In this document: piece after piece, positions 49,515-62,030 of the stretch
Layout of the letters: every line of letters begins with the position of its first letter
Position numbering within the stretch: position 1 is the stretch's first letter
Assembly (NCBI GenBank): GCA_014773175.1
Contig: VXCM01003124.1
Span: 1-64,000, forward strand
Length of the DNA stretch: 64,000 nucleotides
Direction of reading: 5' to 3'
DNA from: Lucifuga dentata
Lineage: Eukaryota; Chordata; Actinopteri; Ophidiiformes; Bythitidae
Translations under genes and position numbers: made by a program
Notes under the pieces: generated by a model
Databases searched by the model: none
What the model was told of the DNA's origin: nothing
What the model saw: the letters and a program-made list of their open reading frames with translations, nothing else

Positions 49515-52500
49515 GGAAGTGTCATTTAGGGCCATTGGGTCTTTCACCACCCCTGGCAAGTCCTTCACCCCTTCAGTTGTTCTGGAGAATCCTAACGCAG
49601 AGGTTGAGAGCTCACTCTGTGCTTTGATTGATATACAGTAAGTCTTAATCGACAATCGCAACATTTTTTGGGTGAAATATTCCTTTAATGTTAGGTTGTT
49701 GTTTATCAGCTGGTGAACAGGTGTATCTCTTATTCACAAAAACACATAGAGATTTTGGAGGGTTTCCTTGATGTTAGTAGAAGTTTAGATTTCAATGAAA
49801 CATTACAGCTAAACCCGTATTATTAATTATTGGTTGAGATATTTTGCTCTGTAACATTCTTCTTAGTTTCAGGAAGTGTTGCAAGTTTGGAGTAATATTT
49901 ACGAGCATATTGCATGAGCATGAGTCTTCAGTTGTCCTGCTTTTGGTGTGTCATCACTGAGGGACCATAGTGAAGTTCAGGATCATTTCATGTTTTTTGA
50001 AAAAAAAAAAAAAAAAAAATCAAATCTACTAATCTATTTTGAAATACTGTATGTTAATTAAATCGCATAACGTGAGCTAGAAATGCCTTTATGTGTTTTT
50101 CCTGGCACGTTGAGGGTGTCATGAGGTGATGCTCTAAATTTGCCATGACAGCAATTTTCTCTGGAAAACAACTAACAACAAGAAGCATAAGCAATAAAAG
50201 ACATGAAAACTGCAGTTTCAAAGGGAATTGCTGATGAGATTTCCTGGAAGAGGTGTCAGTAGGAGTCAGATCCTGTGTGTGAACAGGTCTGGTTGCTCTT
50301 TGCACAACATCTTCATCCCTCCCTCCCACTGGAATCTGATGACAAACTAGATTTAACCTCCCAGCTATGAGGCACTCAGTCCAGCTTCTTATTGCTCTGT
50401 GAGGGGGAGTCACTCCTCTGGTGAGAGATGAATTCTAGTGGTGGGTTATGATTCAGGGTAGAAGGAAATATGACTAGATGCTCCTTCCAGTATAATGGCA
50501 ACCTTCAGTCACCGCTGGAGTCACAGGGACATAAGCATGACTGCGATTTATAATTACAATATTACAATTGGCAGCAAGAACAGTCATTTATGTCATTTAT
50601 TGTATTTTATTTTGTGTAGTGTTTCCAAATCTCTCCCATTCCAGAAATTATACATAATTTATGCTTATTTTCAGCTTAACTTGATTCTGTTTTTTAAAGA
50701 TAAATACATAGATAGATTTGTGTTTACACAGATCTGGCTACTCGTCTTCTGTCAAGATCTAACTGAAGCCAGTCACTGCACGCTGATCTAAATATAGAGT
50801 TTGGAGGAGATAAAAACTAGTGAAATCTCAATTAGCTGTACTTCAAAGCGAGGAAATTTTCAATACTTCCCCATGGCATTTCAAGTTGTGCCAGTTCTTT
50901 CATCTCAGCCCTTGGCCCTTGAGGGCCCAGCATTTACACGGAGTCAGGAAGTTATTGGTACTGCTTGGCAATCTGGGATGTGAGGTGAGTGGCCAACCAC
51001 GTAGGATCAGCCTTTCTTTTCTATATAGTAACAACGATCCTTGCATCGTGACATTGTTTCTGTACTTTATGTTCTAATTGCACCTTTTTGTCAGAGGTAG
51101 CTTTTCTCTCAGTTTCATTGACGCCGTGGATTAATGACCTGCTACTGAAAAAGACACATAAAGAAATCCTGTTGTATATTATCCTGCTGGGAAAACCCTG
51201 ACTATACAAAAAAATTAAGCTACTTTCTCTTAAAGTCACCACTTGGTGCCACTACTCATCCTTTCACATGACAAATCATTCATATTTCCACCTTAGGGTG
51301 TTTCCTCCCACTCCATGGACAAAAGAAACCAGAAAGTGCTGACATAGCCTGAATGGTGTTTTCATAAGTGGTTTGGCGTCTCTGTCACAAAGACTGTCAC
51401 ACAGGACTATCCATTAGCTTTCTGTGGGACAAGGGAAGTTATCTTGGGGACCTATTGTGTGCATGGCGCTGAGTGTGTGTGTATGTGAGTGTAAAATGCG
51501 TGTGTGTTTGTGATGTCACACCTCTGCTGTGCATACAGGAGGTGATAGGGAGCCCAGTGCTGCTGTCTGGGATCCCAAAGGAAAATCTTGGCTCCAGTGG
51601 GCCTGGCTGCCTGAAGCCAGGCATGGAGGCAGGAGGACAGGGTTGGGGATGAGAAGGGGGTGGNGGGTGTATGGAAGCCAATGAGCAGAGGAGGCGCTGG
51701 GCCGGCTCTTGCCCTCTCACTGACAGGATCTGGTCAATGTCCTGCTGTGGAGGGTCGCGGCCCAGCTTACGCACACAAACTTATCTCCAGTGCATCTGCC
51801 GGGCCGCCTGCGCAGTCAGGCTGTCTCCACGGCGGGCCACGAGCGTTTTCCTGCTGAGGGTGAGCAGAAGATGGAGGGAGGATAGAGGGAGGAAGAGAGN
51901 CCCCTGCAAAGGCCTGCCAAGTCACTGAGCTACATGGAAAACACGAGCCGCCTCCAGGGTAACAGGACCACTTCTGAATTTCTACAAACAAAAATAGCTC
52001 TGATGTCTGGCTTCGACCTTTCTGTTCTCTGGCCCTCGTCGCTCTCTGTGTCTCTGTCACATGAAATTCCCACACAAAGACCGAGCTCATGTTCGAACCT
52101 AAGCAGCCCTGGAGAACAACTTCATTTGCTCTAATGTTAAACAGAAAAAAAAAGAGCATCGAAATTTAATAATTGTGTGAAGCCGAGCAAATTTATCATT
52201 CCCTCTTCTCTCGGATGGAGACGACCTCTTGGTGACCAACAGCGCGGACCTCGATTAAGGTCCCTTTGGTGAGCCATTTCATCATTTAAACAGCACGGGC
52301 TCCAATTCTCATGACCTAATGCGTTGCAGAATGCTTGAAAGCTGCTGCTTGTGTTTTCTCTTCTCTCCCTCAACTCTTTCTCATCAGAAGCAGCAGGGAT
52401 CCATAACAGGAAGAAACAGTTCAGCACTGTTGTGACAGCGTGGTGAGTTTGCAATTATGTTTCTCAAAGAATGACCTCAAATGTGTACCCAGAAGATTTT

Positions 52501-53798
52501 TCTCTGATGTCGACGACATAATCATTTGCATCTTAATGCAGCAAAAACAGATCCTCTTAACTTTTTTTCCATTATACTACTCTGTGGGTCAGTTTCCTTG
52601 AAGGTCAACACTTTGTAAAACAGGGCATGATTTCCTCATTTTAACCCTGCAGCCTGCAATATATCCTACAGGTACTACATGACAGCACACCTGACAGTGA
52701 CACAAACACGGCTATAAACCTTATACACACACACACTACTCCCCTCGTCTGCTACTCATAGGGTGCACTGTTAAAGCAAGACCTTTAACACCAAGGTAAA
52801 ACCCTACTATGCGTGTTTACAAGACAAAGTTGAGTCATGTGACCTCCAACGCTAAAGTAGTTTGAGAATAATTGAAGGAGGGAGAAGCTGAAACAAGGTA
52901 TTCAATATGGCGTGTTGCTCTTCAACCTTTAACCGGTCTTGGTGTTGAGAAATGCATGTGTAAAGTTGCTAGAGTGAATTTCCATCTTTAGATTTCATTG
53001 ATTTCTCTTTCCAACCTAAAATTACTCATGTTGCAAATATTAATCAACAAATTGTCTGAATTCCATCTAACCAGAAGTTGAAACAACCAGTCAGGCAACA
53101 GTCCAGAAGCCCAGAATGTCTAACTGGTCAGACTGGAACCAATCAGAGCAGACAGTGGAAGGGAAAGGAAATATCATCAGTGATTTAATTTGCTGCAAAC
53201 AACAATAATCTTTGCATTTATTGTTACTGAGATAAATCTATTGAGAAAAATCTATCAGTAATATCTATCAATTTGAGATAAATCTATCAACTAAAATACA
53301 GATTGTAGTTTATATTGTTCAGCACTACAAAAAATTCCTAACCCCCCCCCCCNAAAAATGTCCATAAATGATTTAATTTGCTCATATAGAATTCAGCTTA
53401 AGCCTGTTTAGCTTTATATAAGATGCCTGAAACTGGATTATTTGTCTTTTAATGCATCTTATTTTAGAAGTTAATTTCTTTAAGCCAGTTTTTGCTTGTC
53501 TTTCCTACCAAGCCTTTAAACACCACAATCCTCTTGTTTTTGAGGAGTTGTGTTATGTGTCAACATATTTCTATAAAATTCCTGAAGCAAGCTAGTTTGT
53601 TTCAGAAATGGTTTGCAATATTCTCACTGCACTGGCAGTTTTTTTTTTTTTTTTTTNTTTTTTTTTTTTTTTTGTTTGTTTTTTTTTCTCTCTTTTTAAG
53701 AAAATGTGACTTTAAAGGCACGACAGACAAAATGACACGGTAAGTTTGGTTATGATTAATCCAGCTGAAAAATAAACTGAATAACTTGCTAAAACAAA
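49515..53798. other. Non-coding stretch
   Basis: Gap Ns at 51664, 51900, 53353 and 53657 sit in low-complexity or GC-rich sequence. Frames of up to 130 codons on the minus strand (50054-50413, 51767-52159) have no recognisable domain and span gaps. Confidence 0.55.
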
Positions 53799-53802
53799 TT
53801 AA

Positions 53803-54459
53803 AGGACCATACCGTTCATTTTGCATGTTTAAGCCTAATATATTCAATTTTCATACATGTTACATTAATGACAATCATTTCCCATAGGATTAAACCGTAT
53901 TTCAGCTTTCCTGATATTTTGCAAAATCTCTTAATCTTTCAAAATCAAATATTCAAGCAATACACCCACCTTAAAAACCAATGTTTCGCCTGCTAATAGT
54001 TATGCAGCCTTATGAGGTCATGGTTGTTTAAATTTTTCGATAAACGCAGGTCTTCTTTTGGGACTATATTCCCCGGTGGAGACATACATTCACTCTGCAC
54101 TTTTTATTGCGCTTAAATGTTAAAATAACACAACTTTGAAAAAAACATGAATATACGTCTTGTTCGCGGTGATGGATTACATATCCCAAGAACATTTCAA
54201 GTATCAGCTAGTTGATTTTAATAGTGTATCAGAATGAACTGAAACCAATGGTGGTCTGGAAGGTAGGAAAAAAATAAAAATAATTCACCGTTCCAGTAGG
54301 ATGCTTTGGGAAATGATTGTCAGTAACGTTACGTGTATGAAAATTGANTAATTCACCGTTCCAGTAGGATGCTTTGGGAAATGATTGTCAGTAACGTTAC
54401 GTGTATGAAAATTGAATATATTAGGCTCAATCAAACATGCAAAATGGTGGTATGGTCCT
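53803..54459 (+). mobile_element. Kolobok-like MITE (AGGACC subfamily)
   Basis: TTAA at 53799-53802 and 54460-54463. Left end AGGACCATACC and right end GGTATGGTCCT, with matching inverted repeats through the TTTTGCATGTTT and CAATTTTCATACA blocks. Same direction as the THAP-bearing copy, lacking its internal segment. Contains an assembly duplication around N 54348. Confidence 0.8.
54281..54415. repeat. 67-bp duplication around assembly N 54348 (artefact) within a MITE
   Basis: Identical copies 54281-54347 and 54349-54415. Other family members have this block once. Confidence 0.85.
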
Positions 54460-54463
54460 TTAA

Positions 54464-56379
54464 AGCCAATTTTATTAAAAAGAGTCTAACATTCTAGTAG
54501 ATGTTGTGCTTGATACGATTATTCTCCCAAAGACTGATTTGTCTTAAACTACGATCTTAAGACTTTTGTGAAATCCTGCAGTAGTAAAGACTGAAATGGA
54601 AAGAAAGCAGCATCATGAGAAAAGATAAATTTGTCTCCTTGTCAACACCTCAGTCACTTTTACAGGAAAGATGGGGCAATTTTCTCTCTAGCCACTGTGT
54701 AGTTTGAAGGGAAAGAAGCAGAGAAAAGAGAGACAGCCTCCTTAATGTACATTCTGTTCTGCCTTGGCTGTGATTCTCAAGGTTGTCTGTTGTGCGTGTG
54801 TGTGTGTGTGTGTGTCGGTGCCAGGCACTGCGTCTCTTCTGGCTCAGTCGGTGTTGACCCTGCCCTGTACTCTCCTCCTCCTACTATGGGCGAGGTTTGG
54901 CGGCGCTGCACGTAGCCACACTGTGCTGATACTGATATGTGCATACACATACACAGATGGGCGTGTGCGCACAGGCCAACACACACTTACACACACCTAT
55001 ATCTGCCTAGAATATTTTATACATTTGCTTGTTGCTATTCAAAGTTTAGAATTTGCAGAATTCTGCTTCTTTTTTTTTTTTTAGAAGAAATATTGCTTCC
55101 ACTGTCTTGTACGTTTATAATAAGAAAATGGCTGCCAGCTGCCAATCAATACAGTGTGATGTTTTATTGCTTTTATTAATGATGAGGTGCAGAAAGGTCA
55201 ACGCAGATCACATTTCTCTTCTGCTTTACAGTCATTATGTTTGACTTTTTTAATACAGCAGAAGAATTCTAATAAAAGTCATTTTCTCCTTCATCTCACT
55301 TCCCCATTAGCATCACCCAACACTCTCAACCTCTGATTTTATAAGTGAGACAAATATTCCCACGTGAAACGAATTGCAAGTGGTATGTGAAGATACATTC
55401 CTGTGAAGCTTCTACCCTGATTTAAGGAGCAACCCTGATTCTTGTCCGAGGTCGGGTCTCCACGTTCATGTGTGAGAGAGTCCACGTCGTCCCAGTCAGC
55501 CTGTTACAGCGCCTGATCATATCTTAGCACCAGCCCACTCTGCGTCTCTCACCCACTCACTTCCAAATGGAAATAAATGAGTGTTTTCATTCTGAGACAC
55601 AATGAAAACAGCAAAGTATGTTACTAAAAACACTGGCTAATACTCTTAAATGGTGCAATCTCATTTACAAGAAAAACAAATGCAGGACATTCTTGAAGAT
55701 GCAATCAAGTTGTGGCCAAATTGTTTTTATGTCGGCATGCGTGCAGCGTGACGTGATAGAAGGTCAGGAGACAAAAACAAGGAAGAACATTAACACATTA
55801 CTTATGATTTCACACTGTAACGCAGATGACATTTGAGGACTCAAATTTGCATTTGTTTTTGGCAACGAGCATTAGCATTAACTGCAGCAGTGAAAAGAGC
55901 TTAAATTCCTGGACCAACAACATTACAAAGTGAGTAATAGGAAGGAGGTCAAAGGTCAAAGCAGCAGGAAGAAGTCATTGGATGTGACATGAATTTGTAG
56001 AAAAGCAGTTCAGATTTTCACTATGGCTGATGCATGATTTACTGTAGATTCCACCTTAGGATTTAAAAGGAAATATGAAAAATAACTGACCTAATGTTCC
56101 CAAAAAGGGATTTCCTCATTACTGTGGAATCCTGAAAGATGCCAGGAACATGTCAGAAATATAAAGGAGGGTTGAATAACTTTTACACTGCCTGCCTGAG
56201 TCTGTCTGAAAGTATGTGCTAATGTGTTTATAGCATTTGATGATATTGCTGAACATTTACCGTGGTGCATATTTACAGAGATATCTTAGCCATATTTATG
56301 AATAATTAAACAGTCATAACAGAAAAATCTAACTCTGCTAACTGGGGGGCAACAGGTCTGACTCTGTCCTGCAAAACCT
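54464..56379. other. Non-coding stretch
   Basis: A short GT run at 54796-54815; nothing else recognised. Confidence 0.55.
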
Positions 56380-56557
56380 TTACTGAAGTAAAAATAAACA
56401 AGTTTTAGCAGGAAAATATATTCAAGTAAAGAATTGTTCCTTTCAGAGTTTCAGATTGTTTAATAAAATCAATAATCCCCCAAATCAGACTCGAGATCAG
56501 TTGAAGTGTTGGAAGTTAAAGTAAAGTAAGAAATTAAAGAAATGATACAGAAAAGCA

Positions 56558-56613
<56 letters not shown>

Positions 56614-56785
56614 AAAGATAAACGTAACTACTAGGAATTATAAGAATCAGATACATGAAGTACAGTAAAAACTTCAATATTTCTATCCTGAATGTAGAGG
56701 AATAAAAGTTTCCCAAAATGGAAATACTAAAAACAAAAAATTATACTTGAGTACATTACTTGAGTGAATGCAGTGAGTTACTTTG
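56380..56785 (+). repeat. AAGTAC-rich dispersed repeat with (AAAG)n inside
   Basis: Has CTGAAGTAAAAATAAAC, TATTCAAGTAAAG and an end TACTTGAGTACATTACTTGA. A GAAA tetranucleotide run (56558-56614) has grown within it. Confidence 0.4.
56558..56614. repeat. (GAAA)n microsatellite
   Basis: About 14 GAAA units. Confidence 0.9.
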
Positions 56786-57221
56786 CATCTCTGCAGGGCC
56801 TGAGATGTCTTATGGGTCTTCCCATGCGATGTGATGGTTGCCTCAGTGTAAATCTCTGGGTCCAGGACCTGGACTGACCCTCAGAGTTAGCCTTTGTTTG
56901 GCAGATGCCTCGGCCCCCTTTAATCTTGTGAAGAGATAAATCCTTTGATGGACCTGGCCTGACTCAGTTGAAAGTGCTGCCCAGCCATCTCCATAGATCA
57001 ACATAATACGCCATGTTTGATGTTGGGGGGCTGTGGCACGCGGGTGGGCTCTCTCCACGACCTCTATCAGAGTCATCAATCCTGGGCCAAAACCGCAGAC
57101 CCCTCCTCTCCACGCCTCCCGCTCCCTCCTCCTCCTCTTCCTCTCTAAGCATGTTCTCGACCACAACCATCTCTGCCCTCTTGACCACAGAGAGCTAACA
57201 CTCAAGCAGGATAAGCATATC

Positions 57222-57244
57222 TGTGTGTGTGTGTGTGTGTGTGT

Positions 57245-57294
<50 letters not shown>
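57222..57294. repeat. Self-complementary (GT)n-(CA)n microsatellite
   Basis: 23 bases of GT, three-base joint CAC/G, then about 47 bases of CA: the two arms can pair. Confidence 0.85.
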
Positions 57295-57297
<3 letters not shown>

Positions 57298-57411
57298 ATA
57301 CACAGACACTGAGATGGCTGTCTGACACACAAACACACATTCCAAATTCAGCATAACAGGTTGTCCATCACCCTGAGATGATTTTCTTATAAACTGTGTA
57401 CTGATCCCAGA

Positions 57412-58150
57412 GCTGGAAAGTAACTAATCATGTTTACTTCAGTACTATTTGGAGGCACTTGTATTTACTAGAGTATTTCTATTTAATGAGGCTTTCTAAT
57501 TTTCTCCCATTTAAAGGAGCATACTGGTGATTTTGCATGTTTGAATCCAATAAATACAACCTGCAGGTAACATGCAGGTAATGTTTATTGAGTTTAAACT
57601 TGTAAATTCACTGGTCTGGTCCTTTAATTTCAGAGGAAACTATTGTACTTTTTACTCTACCACATTTTTCTGACACCTTTAATTATTTAGCTAAGCATAT
57701 AAAATATTGCAGGCTTTTGATGTAAATTGATTTTAGACATTGTCTTAAGAATTTTAGAGGAATTGCTAATTTTTTTTTAAGGATTATGAGATCCATTCTT
57801 CCATCATCCAATTTTGTGAATTTTTCTGAAAAAACAATTTTCAATTTTAATCTCAATTTTTGGGACACTTTTCCTCAATTTAATTTTAATCTTTTGGGGA
57901 TTTAAAAAAAATATATCTCTACTTTTGGGGAAGTTTATCTCAACATTTGGGAATTTTTATAATTTTTTTTTTAAATCTGTAATTTCATGTACTTTAATAT
58001 TCATTACCATAAGAAGATATTCATTTAACTATGAGTTGTCTATGTTTAATACTTTATTTAAGGTAAAATTTTGAATATAGGACTTTTTTCTGGCACTGAA
58101 GTATTTTTCAATTATCATATTACTATTTTTATTCCAGTACTGTCTTATCA
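57412..58150 (-). repeat. AAGTAC-rich dispersed repeat, reverse direction, hosting the 109-bp Kolobok-like relic
   Basis: Begins GAGCTGGAAAGTAACTAATC (compare CAGTGGTGGAAAGTAACTA typical of this repeat), carries AGAGTATTTCTATTTAATG before and TATTGTACTTTTTACTCTAC after the MITE, and AAGTATTTTTCAATTATC near the end. Confidence 0.5.
57515..57623. mobile_element. Minimal (109 bp) Kolobok-like copy: two ends and almost no interior
   Basis: TTAA at 57511-57514 and 57624-57627; ends AGGAGCATACTGG and GGTCTGGTCCT. It sits inside a reverse copy of the AAGTAC dispersed repeat, which continues on both sides. Confidence 0.65.
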
Positions 58151-58678
58151 TTGCTGCCTAAATAATTAAAGACATTTATTTGTCTTCATCTGTAAATCAC
58201 CAACATACAGTATTTACGTCACTCTCAGTCTTGAGAAAGTGAGCAGTCCTTCCCCCCGAGTTCATCAGTGGGTTATATAAGTGTCATCTGAAAGCCTGCG
58301 ATTAAACTGAGGTGAACTTCAGGGAGCTCTTTAGATTCCTCTGATAAGACCCCGGTCCCATTAAGACAAGCCGTCCCTGTGTGAGAGCTCAGCATCGGCC
58401 TCACACACTCGCTCTTATCTAAATCCTTCATCAACACACGCCTAATCTGAGCACGGCTGCTAATTTTGATAGATTTGATTCCCCACTGGGGAACATGGAA
58501 GCATTCAGTTTCAGAAATCAAATAATAACAAAACATGTCATTATCCCAGTAGAGACAGGATTAAGTCTTATGGTTTGTTTAAGCATTTTTTCTACACTTT
58601 TTAAAAAATTATTATTACTATAGTACATTATTGTGCAGTATTATTGTATGATGTAGTTTTCCTTGCTTGATGCTGCCA

Positions 58679-58679
58679 T

Positions 58680-58727
<48 letters not shown>
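58679..58727. repeat. (CT)n microsatellite
   Basis: About 48 bases of CT. Confidence 0.9.
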
Positions 58728-58729
<2 letters not shown>

Positions 58730-59700
58730 TGTGTATCATGTAAAGAGTGTGTCCCAGCAAGACCAACTAAGGCAAGTGGTGACATTAGCACCCCTGAAAT
58801 AGCTTTGGCAGGCATTTTAATTGCTTTACTCTGCAATGGCTCAAAATGTTATTGATATATAAAAAAAACAAAAAGGCAAAACATTTCCCAGGCGTAGGAT
58901 TAACAAAAACACTAATGCTTCATCATTGACTGGTTTTAATAGAACAATAAATACCTGGATGTCTGGAATTTATTTCCCTGCCTTGTTCATTGACCTTTGC
59001 CCTTTTCCTTCCACGTTATATCCTCTCACCTTACACCAGTTTTTCTTTCAAACCTCTCCTTTCATTAATGGGCCCATAATTACTACACTGCTGTATAATA
59101 CTATGACCATTAAGCAGCTATACCATTGTGTTTCTCCCTTGCAGGGGGGCATTGGGGATAATTTATGATGCATGTTGGCATGTTAGTCTTTAATCATTGT
59201 GAAAGTAATAGTAGAGTCATGTGCACGCAGCCTCACAATGAGGTGCCGAGCCACTTCATGTGTAGGAAACTTCACACAAACACAGGAAGCGGAGTGTTTC
59301 TCAGCGAGGGCTGGAGTCTGAGCTGAGCTGCAGCGGCTGATGAGTTGCTCAGATTAACTGGGGCCAAAGAACCTGCAGTTCCTACATTTCATTGTTAGCC
59401 AGGCTGTTGCAGAAAGGCATCTAAACTGAGATCTGCAGTGTGTGGTGCTGCAAACCTGAGCTAAATGCAGGGCTGTAATGCTGCCGGTGACACTTTTCCT
59501 GCAATAAACGTTCAGAGTGATAAAATTAAAACCTCTTTGAGTGCTTTTAGTGAGCGCAACGGGATTTAAATCAATCTACAATAGAAGGAAAACAGAGGTG
59601 TAACATCAGCCGCGGTGTAAATATCATGGCTATAAAAAGCCTGTGTGAATGAGTCATTAAGAACAAGGAGCTGATGTCATCAACCCCAAAAGCATTATGT

Positions 59701-59703
59701 GTG

Positions 59704-59749
<46 letters not shown>
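59701..59749. repeat. (CA)n microsatellite
   Basis: GCGCGC followed by about 40 bases of CA. Confidence 0.9.
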
Positions 59750-59752
<3 letters not shown>

Positions 59753-60346
59753 TGCCAGATGTTTCAAGGTACTTCTACATTAAAGAGAAAAAAGTACTTA
59801 TAATGCAACTTAGATTGACTTTGTTACTTTGGTCCTTTTCAACACAAATGATTATGTTCTGTTTATTAATGAAGAATCTATTCATCCATTCGTGCCACAT
59901 ATTGCAGATTTGAGGTCCAACAGAGACATCCAGTGGTGAAAACATGTTTTGTCATTAATTGTAACTAAATAACAAATTAGTCTGAGAAATCTAAGAAAAT
60001 CTCAGAGATCTAAATTATGATCAGGCCAGTATATTTAACAATCTCTTTATTTTGGAAAAATAGATATCTTTATGTCAGTCAGTAATGGCTTGACTGATAT
60101 CGCAAAAAATTATACCACACATACTATATGCCATTAACATTAAATATTTATAATAATAACAATTTAAATGTACATAATTTATAAGAAGTGCACATTGTTA
60201 GGACAGGAATGATCTATCATAGCTTGAAGAACAGCAAAGAGGCTACTTCTCTTTTAATGTCTGTATATCATTTAAAAAATTTAAAAAGGTGTTGTATTAT
60301 ATGAATTGTACGATATGAATTTCAAATGTTCTCTCTTTATACATAA

Positions 60347-60387
<41 letters not shown>

Positions 60388-60411
60388 AATAATATAAGAT
60401 TTTAATTAAGA

Positions 60412-60548
60412 TTTTCAGTCATCCAGGCGGGTAGATATACTGTATGAAAACTGAAACAAGTCAACTGGATTCAAGTTTTTAATTCTGAAGCATTTCACCG
60501 TTCATCCAATTGGCTTCATCAGTCAGAAATTAATGAACAGAAGGATGT
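60412..60548 (+). repeat. Dispersed fish repeat fragment
   Basis: TTCAGTCATCCAGGCGGGTA, then GAAGCATTTCACCGTTCATC and GGCTTCATCAGT resemble a common teleost repeat (its usual form reads GAAGACGTTTCGCCTCTCAT). Diverged and short. Confidence 0.35.
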
Positions 60549-60776
60549 TAAATCTCCAGTAACTACAGTAACTATGGTGTCAAATCACAACAAAATTTCA
60601 ATTCCAAATAAATAGATATATTATTCAAATTTTTTTGAATAATGCGTGGTGTAAAATGTATTATTCATATTTCAAACAAAAAATACATTTTAAATTTCAA
60701 CTTCAAATTTTTAATGGTCCCTTAGTTGGATGCAGATACCCAAATTTCTTTGGAAGGGAAGACAGCAATGCACATA

Positions 60777-60779
<3 letters not shown>

Positions 60780-60833
<54 letters not shown>

Positions 60834-60846
60834 TAAGATTCTTCCN

Positions 60847-60901
<55 letters not shown>

Positions 60902-60913
60902 TAAGATTCTTCC
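60780..60913. repeat. (TAA)n microsatellite doubled around assembly N 60846
   Basis: A (TAA)n run ending CTAAGATTCTTCC is present on both sides of the N, differing by about one base in length. Confidence 0.75.
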
Positions 60914-61717
60914 AGTCAGGCAGAACTGCAACATAAACTGATAGAGCTGCTGGAAAACCTCCACTCAGCAGGTTTATCTCATATGAAGTAGAAAAGCTGG
61001 AATTTTCCCAACCAGGCTGTGTTATATGCCATTTCAAAATCCACAATAAATGCAGTTTTAATGAGCTACCTTTACTTTCAAAACACAGAATTTTTTTCAG
61101 AGCCATAACTCATCTTCAAAAACATACATTACAAACTGACTAATATTGGTATATTTCACAAAATTTAACTCAGTCCTTCATTTAAGCATTTGTGACCTGT
61201 TAACTGTTTTTCAGGGTGAGAGTAAGAGAGACGTGGAGGTATAATAAACCAGCACATCAAAGCCAAGCAAGTTTTTATTCTATCCACACACCAATGTCAC
61301 TGATTACAGGTATTGTTCACCTGCTAAAAGTGTTCAAAATGGCAAAGTCCTGTATACTAAATCAGGCCTATGAGGTACATGGATAAGACACTTAAGCAAA
61401 TGCAGCAGCATGATTGTCCTCAATAAGTGAGTTTATCAGAAGACTTTTAGTTTAAAGGCTGGGAAAAGGGCATCTAATTCCACTTTATTGAAAAGCCATG
61501 ACAGAGAGATGACAATAAATAAGTTTTTAGGAGGATTTCAATTCATTTTATGACCTGACAGGGCAGAAAAAGACCCATAACTACCACTGTTCTCTGTATT
61601 TTTTTTTTTTATTTTTTTTTATATATACCTTTGCATTTTTCAAAATGGGGGAAATGGGAAACTTTTTAGTCTAAATGACCAAATTACAAGGGGGCTCCTA
61701 TAAGTTAAGAGTTCAAT

Positions 61718-61764
61718 TACGTAAGTTTTACGTAAGTTGGTACTTAAGTTGGTACGTAAGTTTT
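61718..61764 (+). repeat. Four tandem copies of a 12-bp unit
   Basis: TACGTAAGTTGG-like units at 61718 (11 bp), 61729, 61741 (TACTTAAGTTGG) and 61753, each with a palindromic TACGTA or near-palindrome core. Confidence 0.7.
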
Positions 61765-62018
61765 GCCATTTTCAGAACTGACATAAAGTGACCTTTGTGC
61801 TGACATAAAGGTGAGTTTTCTTGACTTTGCACATTTTCCACAATAGTCAAAAAAGTCTTTATACAGTTATTTTTCTCATAACCAGTAAAATGAATTTGTT
61901 GTGTAGAAACGGTGGAGTCCCCCTTTAAGAAAAAAAAGTTCATACAAAGTTCACATCCTCACCCATCCCTAGGTGCGGTATGTTTTTGGGTGCTGCATGC
62001 TGTGATAGTTCTCTTAAA

Positions 62019-62030
62019 CCACTAGGTGGC
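62019..62030 (+). promoter_or_regulatory. CTCF-type binding motif upstream of cables1
   Basis: CCACTAGGTGGC fits the vertebrate CTCF core CCASYAGRKGGC at every position. A second, half-matching site (CAGACAGATGGCGC, 62091-62104) follows in the same direction. It lies about 640 bp before the cables1 ATG. Binding is inferred. Confidence 0.5.

Larger units (their letters stand above)
58151..62018. other. Non-coding stretch upstream of cables1
   Basis: Microsatellites, one dispersed-repeat fragment and the 12-bp tandem units, listed separately. No gene recognised. Confidence 0.55.

Noticed and set aside
50054..50413. 119-codon minus-strand frame
   Set aside because: No recognisable domain and no conserved neighbours.
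56843..57340. 165-codon minus-strand frame
   Set aside because: Its first part is a translated GT/CA microsatellite (Val-Cys repeats); the rest has no recognisable domain.
2998..59749. CRISPR-like arrays
   Set aside because: All regular short repeats are microsatellites without spacers, and the genome is eukaryotic.
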